Below, piece by piece: positions 1 through 5,286 of a stretch of 5,286 nucleotides of DNA (positions are counted from its first letter, which is position 1; the number at the start of each line of letters is the position of its first letter). The notes below the pieces were generated by a model. The model was not told the origin of the DNA and ran no database searches. It worked only from the letters and a program-made list of their open reading frames with translations. Position numbers and translations under genes: made by a program. The stretch comes from Pseudomonadota bacterium (lineage in GTDB: Bacteria; Pseudomonadota; Gammaproteobacteria; Steroidobacterales; Steroidobacteraceae). The stretch is from the NCBI GenBank assembly GCA_021815905.1, contig JAKAZP010000202.1, forward strand, positions 1-5,286. Reading direction: 5' to 3'.

Positions 1-734
<734 letters not shown>

Positions 735-746
735 ATCGTTCGCAGC

Positions 747-784
747 CGGCCGGGGCGGTCGCCGCGTGCGGCTCGCCCCGGCCG
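747..784. terminator. GC-rich hairpin between convergent rho and the small ORF; candidate bidirectional terminator
   Basis: A perfect 11-bp inverted repeat (CGGCCGGGGCG at 747-757, CGCCCCGGCCG at 774-784) starts 12 bases after the rho stop codon. The 16-base loop holds a further 4-bp stem, GCCG-CGTG-CGGC (761-772), so the whole segment can fold into one long, very stable stem. No run of T follows on either strand, so it is not a canonical intrinsic terminator. It may act as a 3'-end stabiliser or as a U-tract-poor terminator. Its position between two convergent genes fits a shared 3' boundary. The hairpin is seen directly; the terminator role is inference. Confidence 0.5.
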
Positions 785-794
785 TCGCTCGCCC

Positions 795-808
795 GGGCCG
801 TCAGGCCC
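795..808. other. Short hairpin with the small-ORF stop codon in its loop
   Basis: GGGCC (795-799) and GGCCC (804-808) form a 5-bp perfect stem around a 4-base loop, GTCA. Read on the minus strand the loop is TGAC, which contains the stop codon (803-801) of the 72-residue ORF. It lies 10 bases from the larger hairpin, so transcripts from the right would form both structures in tandem. In GC-rich DNA a 5-bp stem can arise by chance, so its role is uncertain. Confidence 0.3.
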
Positions 809-1019
809 TGCCGACCAGACCTCCGAGCACCTCGGTCTGACTGGCATGCGCGCGCCAGGCCGTGAGCGCCTGAGCCAGGCGGCCCGGGGGCATCATCGCG
901 TCCTCCAGCAGCTCGAAAAACTCGTTGCGCGCGAGCAGCGTCGCCGCGACCGAAGCGCAGTATCCGCTCTCGATCAAGGAGTCGATCCGGTCCGACGCGG
1001 TATGGGTCGAGGACATCAT
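801..1019 (-). CDS. Hypothetical small protein, 72 residues, unrecognised
   Basis: I do not recognise this family. The reading frame starts at ATG 1019-1017 and ends at TGA 803-801, giving 72 residues. The start was chosen because GGGGAG (1033-1028) sits 8 bases upstream. A TTG at 1055 would add 12 residues, but it has no comparable site and falls at or before the predicted transcript start. About 63 of 72 codons end in G or C, as expected for a real gene in high-GC DNA. The protein looks soluble and helical: DRIDSLIESGYCASVAATLLARN, then an acidic stretch EFFELLEDAMM, a PPG break, and a second helix RLAQALTAWRAHA. It has one Cys (residue 21), one Trp, no signal peptide and no membrane segment. 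It is a single-gene unit, transcribed in the same direction as purD but about 190 bases beyond it, and convergent with rho. No function is assigned. Confidence 0.55.
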   Translation of the reverse strand: MMSSTHTASDRIDSLIESGYCASVAATLLARNEFFELLEDAMMPPGRLAQALTAWRAHASQTEVLGGLVGRA

Positions 1020-1027
1020 GAGTGCTT

Positions 1028-1033
1028 CTCCCC
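1028..1033 (-). promoter_or_regulatory. Ribosome binding site of the 72-residue ORF
   Basis: On the minus strand GGGGAG reads 1033 to 1028, followed by 8 bases (AAGCACTC) and then ATG. This is a strong purine-rich site at ideal spacing. It decides the start at 1019 over the upstream TTG at 1055 and over the second Met at 1016. Confidence 0.6.
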
Positions 1034-1057
1034 GTGGCTGACAGGGGTGATGCAATG

Positions 1058-1066
1058 AGCATACCA
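1058..1066 (-). promoter_or_regulatory. Possible extended -10 promoter for the 72-residue ORF
   Basis: The minus strand reads TGGTATGCT from 1066 to 1058. This is an extended -10 element (TGn followed by TATGCT, which matches TATAAT at four of six positions). No good -35 hexamer lies 16-18 bases upstream, which is acceptable for extended -10 promoters. Transcription would begin near 1051, leaving a leader of about 32 bases with the ribosome binding site in it. Motif resemblance is the only support. Confidence 0.35.
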
Positions 1067-1208
1067 GCGGCGCGCCCGACGATCGGTTGCGGCGCGAGGG
1101 AGCCGTTTCGATGGCCTTCGGCGCGCGCGCGATGCCGATGGAACGCGCCGCGGGGGCACGAGCGCGGGTAGGGATTACACGCGCGACGGCAAATGCTCCG
1201 GCCGCCCT
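1067..1208. other. Spacer between purD and the small ORF, no gene seen
   Basis: This stretch is downstream of purD and upstream of the small-ORF promoter candidate. I find no coding frame with family resemblance, no tRNA-like fold and no stem followed by T residues. It contains an alternating GC run (1121-1131) and only 3-4 bp stems. The end of the purD transcript is therefore unassigned. Rho-dependent termination, or read-through into the small ORF, are both possible. Confidence 0.5.
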
Positions 1209-2489
1209 TCAGGTGTCGCGATTCAGCGCCCGATGGCCGATGTCCCTGCGGTAATGCGCGCCGGGCCAGCGCACGGCGTCGACCAGTGTGTACGCGGCGC
1301 GACGGGCATCGCCCAGGTTCGGGCCGAGCGCCGTCGCGCACAGGGCCCGACCTCCGCTCACCACGACCCGCCCGCGCTCGAGCTTGGTGCCCGCGTGGAA
1401 GATCTTGCCCGGCAGCTGCGAGGCCCGCTCGAGTCCGGAAATCTCGTCCCCGATGCGCGGTGATTCCGGGTATCCCGCGGCCGCGAGCACCACCCCGAGC
1501 GCCGCTCCGGGATCCCATTCCGCCGTCGCCCGGTCCAGGCGACCCGCGAGCGCCTGCTCGCAGAGCAGCGTCAGGTCGCTGCGCAGGCGCATCAGGATCG
1601 GCTGGGTCTCCGGATCGCCGAGCCGGCAATTGAACTCCAGCACGTTCGGGGTCCCGTCGGGAGCGACCATGATGCCGGCATAGAGGAATCCGGTGTAGGC
1701 CATGCCCTCCGCTGCGAGCCCGCGCAACGTCGGGACGATCACCTCGCTCATGATGCGCGCGTGCACGGCCGGGGTGACCACCGGCGCCGGCGAGTACGCG
1801 CCCATCCCTCCCGTGTTGGGTCCGCGGTCGCCGTCCTCGAGCCGCTTGTGATCCTGCGAGGTGGCGAGCGGCAGGGCGTGAGCGCCATCGGCCATGACGA
1901 TGAAACTCGCCTCCTCGCCCTGGAGAAAATCCTCGATCAGCACCTCGCTGCCGGCCGCGCCATGGCGGCCGGCGAGCATCGCCTGGGCCGATTCGATCGC
2001 CTCATCCGCGCTGGCGGCGATGACCACGCCCTTGCCCGAGGCGAGGCCGCTCGCCTTGACGACGATCGGCGGACGCCGGCGCCGGATCAGATCCGGATCG
2101 AAATTCCCGCGGGTGAAGGTCATCGAGGCGGCCGTCGGGATGCCGTGGCGGCGCAGGAAGGCTTTGGCGAAGGACTTGGAGCCTTCGAGTCGCGCCGCCG
2201 CCTGGCGCGGTCCGAAGCACGCGAGACCCGCGGCTTCGAAGGCGTCCACGACTCCCGCAACGAGCGGCGCCTCGGGGCCGACGATCGTCAGATCCACGCG
2301 CTCGGAGCGCGCGAGCGCAACGAGACCGGCGAGATCGTCGCTCGCCACCGAAACATTGCGAACCTTCGGCTCCCGGGCCGTGCCGGCATTGCCGGGCGCC
2401 ACCAGGACTTCACGGACCCGGACCGAGAGGGCGCACTTCCACGCGAGCGCGTGCTCGCGACCGCCGCCGCCGACGATCAGGACCTTCAT
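1209..2489 (-). CDS. purD: Phosphoribosylamine--glycine ligase (GAR synthetase)
   Basis: PurD joins glycine to 5-phosphoribosylamine using ATP, giving glycinamide ribonucleotide, the second step of de novo purine synthesis; it is cytosolic. The 426 residues compare with 429 in E. coli. Domains in order: N-terminal fold [18 protein letters not shown] (1-18); GPEAPLVAG (71-79); ATP-grasp with GSKSFAKAF (103-111), VVKASGLASGKGVV (143-156), the substrate loop DHKRLEDGDRGPNTGGMGAY (213-232) and the family signature RLGDPETQPI (289-298); C-terminal domain ending FHAGT...GGRALCATALG...YRRDIGHRAL. No key residue is missing. ATG at 2489 is preferred over the TTG codon just before it because PurD proteins begin MKVL. 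This ATG overlaps the purH stop by one base (TGATG), and I see no Shine-Dalgarno sequence before it, so translation is probably coupled to purH. It is the last gene of the dusB-fis-purH-purD cluster. Confidence 0.98.
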   Translation of the reverse strand: MKVLIVGGGGREHALAWKCALSVRVREVLVAPGNAGTAREPKVRNVSVASDDLAGLVALARSERVDLTIVGPEAPLVAGVVDAFEAAGLACFGPRQAAARLEGSKSFAKAFLRRHGIPTAASMTFTRGNFDPDLIRRRRPPIVVKASGLASGKGVVIAASADEAIESAQAMLAGRHGAAGSEVLIEDFLQGEEASFIVMADGAHALPLATSQDHKRLEDGDRGPNTGGMGAYSPAPVVTPAVHARIMSEVIVPTLRGLAAEGMAYTGFLYAGIMVAPDGTPNVLEFNCRLGDPETQPILMRLRSDLTLLCEQALAGRLDRATAEWDPGAALGVVLAAAGYPESPRIGDEISGLERASQLPGKIFHAGTKLERGRVVVSGGRALCATALGPNLGDARRAAYTLVDAVRWPGAHYRRDIGHRALNRDT

Positions 2490-4063
2490 CAATGTCGAAA
2501 GTGACGGACGCCGGTGAGCGTCATCGCCATCCCGTGCTCGTCCGCGGCCGCGATCACCTCCGCGTCCCGCTTCGATCCTCCCGGTTGAATCACGGCCCGG
2601 ATGCCGTACCCCGCCGCCACGTCGATGTTGTCCCGGAAGGGCGAGTAGGCGTCCGAAGCCATGACCGAGCCGGCGACGCTCAGCTTCTCATCCGCGGCCT
2701 TCAGGGCGGCGAGTCGGATCGAGTAGACCCGGCTCATCTGTCCGGCGCCGATTCCGATCGTGGCGCGGTCGCGGGCGAAGACGATGGCGTTCGATTTCAC
2801 GAATTTGCACACGCGCCAGGCGAACAGCAGGTCCTCGACCTCGTCGTGCGTGGGACTGCGCCGCGTCACGATCGCAAGTCCCGCGGCATCGACGCGGGCC
2901 GCGTCGCGCGTCTGGGAAAGGAGACCTCCCGTCACGCTGCGGAATTCCAGCTCGGAGGATGGGGCGCGGCTCAAGTCTCCGGTCTCGAGCACCCGCACGT
3001 TGGGTTTGCCGGCGAGCACGATCGCTGCCGCCGGGGAGACCGCGGGCGCGGCGAGCACCTCGACGAACTGCCGCTCGAGGATGGCCGCCGCCAGCGCTTC
3101 GTCGAGCTCCCGGTTGATCGCGATGATGCCGCCGTAGGCGGACGTCGGATCGGTGCGCCAGGCCCGCTCGTAGGCCGTCAGCGGCGAGTGGCCGAGCGCG
3201 ACGCCGCAGGGATTGGCGTGCTTCACGATGACGCATGCCGGCTCCTCGAACTGACGCACGCACTCGATCGCGGTGTCGGCATCCGCGACGTTGTTGTACG
3301 AGAGATCCTTGCCCTGGAGCGTCCGCGCGGTGGTGACGCCGGCCCCGCGGGGCAGCGGCTCGCGATACAGCGCCGCCTGCTGGTGCGGATTCTCGCCGTA
3401 GCGCAGATCCTGGACCTTTTCGAAAACGAGCGGCAGCGTCGCGGGGAAGCGCTCGGCGGGGGCTTCGTGCCGCGCGGCCAGGTAGCTCGCCACCATGGTG
3501 TCGTAGCGCGCCGTGTGCGCGAACACCTTGGCCGCAAGGCGCGAGCGGGTTGCGGCCGTGGTGCAGCCGCCGTGAGAGGCGAGCTCCGCGAGCAGCGCCC
3601 CGTAATCGCACGGGTCGACCGCGACCGCGACCGATTCGTGGTTCTTGGCCGCGGCCCGCAGCATCGCGGGGCCGCCGATATCGATGTTCTCGATGGCTTC
3701 GTCGTAGCGGCAGTTCGGCCGCGCGACGGTCTCGGCGAAGGGATAGAGATTGACCACGAGCAGGTCGATCGGCTGAATGCCGTGCAGCGCCATGACGGCA
3801 TCGTCCACGCCGCGGCGGCCGAGCAGACCGCCGTGGATCTTCGGATGCAGAGTCTTGAGGCGGCCGTCCATGATCTCGGGGAATCCGGTGTGAGCGGAAA
3901 CCTCGCGCGCGGCGATGCCGTTGCCGGCGAGCAGACGGGCGGTGCCGCCGGTGGAGAGGATCTCGACGTCGCGCGCCGCGAGTGCGCGCGCGAGCTCGAC
4001 GAGGCCCGTCTTGTCCGAGACCGAAAGCAGCGCCCGCCGGACGGGCCGCAGCGCCTCAGGCAT
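2489..4063 (-). CDS. purH: Bifunctional AICAR transformylase / IMP cyclohydrolase
   Basis: PurH catalyses the last two steps of IMP synthesis: formylation of AICAR with 10-formyltetrahydrofolate, then ring closure. The 524 residues compare with 529 in E. coli. The N-terminal MGS-like cyclohydrolase domain shows [10 protein letters not shown] (11-20), STGGTA (37-42), [20 protein letters not shown] (61-80) and [16 protein letters not shown] (126-141). The transformylase domain shows [13 protein letters not shown] (221-233), GKDLSYNN (251-258), the catalytic Lys-His pair in KHANPCG (281-287), SAYGG (308-312), and the C-terminal [12 protein letters not shown] (470-481) and IQPGGSKRD (492-500). 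The end TGVRHFRH is typical of the family. The start may be ATG at 4063 or the GTG immediately before it (4066). ATG is preferred; the nearest site is a weak GAG overlapping the fis stop, 8 bases upstream. Only 9 bases separate it from fis. Confidence 0.98.
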   Translation of the reverse strand: MPEALRPVRRALLSVSDKTGLVELARALAARDVEILSTGGTARLLAGNGIAAREVSAHTGFPEIMDGRLKTLHPKIHGGLLGRRGVDDAVMALHGIQPIDLLVVNLYPFAETVARPNCRYDEAIENIDIGGPAMLRAAAKNHESVAVAVDPCDYGALLAELASHGGCTTAATRSRLAAKVFAHTARYDTMVASYLAARHEAPAERFPATLPLVFEKVQDLRYGENPHQQAALYREPLPRGAGVTTARTLQGKDLSYNNVADADTAIECVRQFEEPACVIVKHANPCGVALGHSPLTAYERAWRTDPTSAYGGIIAINRELDEALAAAILERQFVEVLAAPAVSPAAAIVLAGKPNVRVLETGDLSRAPSSELEFRSVTGGLLSQTRDAARVDAAGLAIVTRRSPTHDEVEDLLFAWRVCKFVKSNAIVFARDRATIGIGAGQMSRVYSIRLAALKAADEKLSVAGSVMASDAYSPFRDNIDVAAGYGIRAVIQPGGSKRDAEVIAAADEHGMAMTLTGVRHFRH

Positions 4064-4072
4064 CACTCGAGC

Positions 4073-4363
4073 TCAATGCGAGAGCCCGAGCTGTCTGAGT
4101 TTCTTGCGCAACGTGCCGCGGTTGATTCCGAGAATGTCCGCGGCCCGGCTCTGGTTGCCTTCCGCGTAGTCGAGCACCACGCGAAACAGCGGCTCTTCGA
4201 CTTCCCGCAGCACCAGGTCATAGAGGCGCGCAGGACGCGAGCCGTTCAGGCTCATGAAGTAATCGCTCAAGGCTCGCTCGGCATGACTGCGCAGCGGCAG
4301 CTCGCGTCCATTGATTCTCGCGGCGGCGCTTTCCCTTTGCCGGCTCTTCTTTCTAGCTGTCAT
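4073..4363 (-). CDS. fis: Fis family nucleoid-associated DNA-binding protein
   Basis: Fis is a small homodimeric nucleoid protein that bends DNA and, in enterobacteria, activates rRNA and tRNA promoters during fast growth. The 96 residues compare with 98 in E. coli. From about residue 26 the sequence follows Fis closely: dimer helices HAERALSDYFMSLNG (27-41) and LYDLVLREVEEPLFRVVLDYA (48-68), then a helix-turn-helix GNQSRAADILGINRGTLRKKL (69-89). The DNA-contacting residues Asn81, Arg82, Thr84, Arg86 and Lys87 are kept. The first 20 residues are different: they carry seven Arg or Lys and do not resemble the E. coli N-terminal beta-hairpin arm that activates DNA invertases. The start at 4363 is supported by GAGG five bases upstream. 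It sits between dusB and purH, the known dusB-fis arrangement extended by purine genes. Confidence 0.95.
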   Translation of the reverse strand: MTARKKSRQRESAAARINGRELPLRSHAERALSDYFMSLNGSRPARLYDLVLREVEEPLFRVVLDYAEGNQSRAADILGINRGTLRKKLRQLGLSH

Positions 4364-4368
4364 AAGTG

Positions 4369-4372
4369 CCTC
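4369..4372 (-). promoter_or_regulatory. Ribosome binding site of fis
   Basis: The minus strand reads GAGG (4372 to 4369), five bases before the ATG at 4363. It supports that start, which matters because the basic N-terminus of this Fis is not conserved and could otherwise be doubted. The site is 10 bases past the hairpin at 4383-4400, so the stem and the ribosome site are close neighbours on the mRNA. Confidence 0.6.
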
Positions 4373-4382
4373 GCCAGTGCCC

Positions 4383-4400
4383 GATTGCGTTGTCGCAATC
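4383..4400 (-). promoter_or_regulatory. Perfect 7-bp hairpin in the dusB-fis intergenic leader
   Basis: On the transcribed strand GATTGCG, loop ACAA, CGCAATC forms an uninterrupted 7-bp stem with a 4-base loop. It begins 5 bases after the dusB stop codon and ends 10 bases before the fis ribosome site. A G-rich run (GGGGG) lies on its 5' side and no T-tract follows, so it is not a terminator. E. coli fis translation is reported to be enhanced by RNA secondary structure just upstream of its ribosome site, so this stem may have a similar role; it might also be a processing or stability element. The structure is seen directly; the role is inference. Confidence 0.5.
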
Positions 4401-4405
4401 CCCCC

Positions 4406-5286
4406 TTACGCAGCCTCGCGGCCCGAGCCCACTCCCGCACTAGCATCCTGCGCCCAGATGTCGAGGTGGCTCGCAGCCCGGGCGAGCTGCACTGCCGCGC
4501 TCGACGCTTCCATCAGGTCCCGCCGGATCGGCTCCGGTTTCGTGAAGCATTGCTCGCAGTACCAGCCAAGGTGCTTGCGCGCGATGCGTACGCCGGCATC
4601 GTCGCCGTAGAAGTCGTACAGGGATTCGAGGTGCTCAAGAATGATAGCACGCACTCGGGAGCGCAACAGTGGCGGCGTCACGGCGCCGCTCGAGAGGAAG
4701 GAGTTGACAGCGGAAAAAATCCAGGGGGCGCCGAAGCTCGCGCGTCCGAGCATCACGGCGTCCGCGCCCGTGAGCTCGAGCACGCTCCGTGCCTGCTCCG
4801 GGGTACGGATGTCGCCGTTGGCGAACACGGGAATGCGAATCGTAGACTTGATCTCGCGAATGGTGTCGTATTCGGCGGCGCCCTGGTAGAGGTCCGCGCG
4901 CGTACGGCCATGCACGGCCAGGGCCTGAACGCCACAGCGCTCGGCGAGCAGTGCGATTTTCACGCCGTTGCGATGCTCGCGATCCCACCCTGTGCGGATC
5001 TTCAGTGTTACCGGCACGTCGACGGCGCCGACGACCGCCTCCAGGATGCGTGCGACGAGCGGCTCGTCCTTCAGCAGCGCGGATCCGCAAAGCTTGCCGC
5101 ACACCTTCCTGGCGGGACAGCCCATATTGATGTCGATGATCTGCGCGCCGCGCTCGACGCCGAGGCGGGCGGCCTCGGCCAGGATCGCGGGCTCGGCGCC
5201 CGCCAGCTGGACCACCCGCGGCTCGGGCTCTCCCTCGTGGCTCAGGCGCCGCATCGACTTGGGTGTCGTCCACAGCCGTGAGTCGG
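4406..5286 (-). CDS. dusB: tRNA-dihydrouridine synthase B (N-terminus outside window)
   Basis: DusB is an FMN- and NADPH-dependent enzyme that reduces a uridine in the tRNA D-loop (U17 in E. coli). The frame is open from the right edge to TAA (4408-4406), giving 292 visible residues. By comparison with E. coli DusB (321 residues), roughly the first 50 are missing, so the Met codon at 5254 is internal; upstream residues DSRLW match the family. Visible motifs are DINMGCPARKVCGKLCGSALL with the catalytic Cys at nt 5119-5117, VPVTLKIRTGWD, VHGRTRADLYQG, VFANGDIRTPEQA, the phosphate-binding segment GADAVMLGRASFGAPWIF, and RIARKHLGWYCEQ in the C-terminal tRNA-binding helical domain. The MGCPA signature and the position directly before fis favour DusB over DusA or DusC. 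It is the first visible gene of the cluster; its promoter is outside the window. Confidence 0.96.
   Translation of the reverse strand, partial: DSRLWTTPKSMRRLSHEGEPEPRVVQLAGAEPAILAEAARLGVERGAQIIDINMGCPARKVCGKLCGSALLKDEPLVARILEAVVGAVDVPVTLKIRTGWDREHRNGVKIALLAERCGVQALAVHGRTRADLYQGAAEYDTIREIKSTIRIPVFANGDIRTPEQARSVLELTGADAVMLGRASFGAPWIFSAVNSFLSSGAVTPPLLRSRVRAIILEHLESLYDFYGDDAGVRIARKHLGWYCEQCFTKPEPIRRDLMEASSAAVQLARAASHLDIWAQDASAGVGSGREAA

Noticed and set aside
1020..1055. Longer form of the small protein starting at TTG 1055
   Set aside because: The GGGGAG site and the promoter candidate both favour the ATG at 1019.
846..1058. 70-residue plus-strand frame opposite the small ORF
   Set aside because: It has no ribosome site as good as the minus-strand frame and its product is Arg-rich, so the minus-strand ORF was preferred.
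1121..1131. Alternating GC run, possible Z-DNA
   Set aside because: It is only 11 bases, expected often in DNA this GC-rich, and has no partner feature.
1179..1208. Possible terminator after purD
   Set aside because: Only 3-4 bp stems can be drawn and no T-run follows on the minus strand.
2489..2492. TTG at 2492 as the purD start
   Set aside because: The next codon is ATG and the family begins MKVL; the TTG would only add one residue.
2492..5281. 929-residue plus-strand frame
   Set aside because: It is the exact codon-register complement of purH, fis and dusB, which are clear families. Its translation is Arg/Gly/Asp-rich and resembles no protein I know.

Overview
The window is high-GC bacterial chromosome with a proteobacterial gene set. 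The Rho fragment, the Fis C-terminus and the dusB-fis-purH-purD order all match Gammaproteobacteria or, less likely, Betaproteobacteria. Rho motif wording such as [11 protein letters not shown] favours a gammaproteobacterium. The genus cannot be settled from this sequence. There are no mobile elements, CRISPR arrays, tRNA or rRNA genes, or signs of recent transfer.

Layout: (1) 1-734, plus strand: the C-terminal 243 residues of transcription termination factor Rho, cut by the left edge. (2) 735-800: a short convergent spacer with a strong GC-rich hairpin and no T-tract. (3) 801-1019, minus strand: a 72-residue orphan small protein with a good ribosome binding site and a possible extended -10 promoter. 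(4) 1067-1208: about 140 bases with no gene and no convincing terminator. (5) 1209-5286, minus strand: a tightly packed cluster, in transcription order dusB (5' end outside the window), fis, purH, purD. The dusB-fis gap is 42 nt, the fis-purH gap is 9 nt, and purH and purD overlap by one base (TGATG).

The dusB-fis pairing encodes a tRNA dihydrouridine synthase and a growth-phase nucleoid protein. It is followed here by purH and purD, which supply two enzymes (three activities) of de novo IMP synthesis. One transcript would therefore link translation capacity, nucleoid state and purine supply, all rising with growth rate; that functional link is inference. Rho is convergent with this block and separated from it by the small orphan gene.

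I see no evidence of a new multi-gene system. The points most worth a second look are the orphan 72-residue protein, a perfect 7-bp hairpin between dusB and fis, the unusual Lys/Arg-rich N-terminus of Fis, and a purD start that has no Shine-Dalgarno sequence and seems to rely on coupling to purH.
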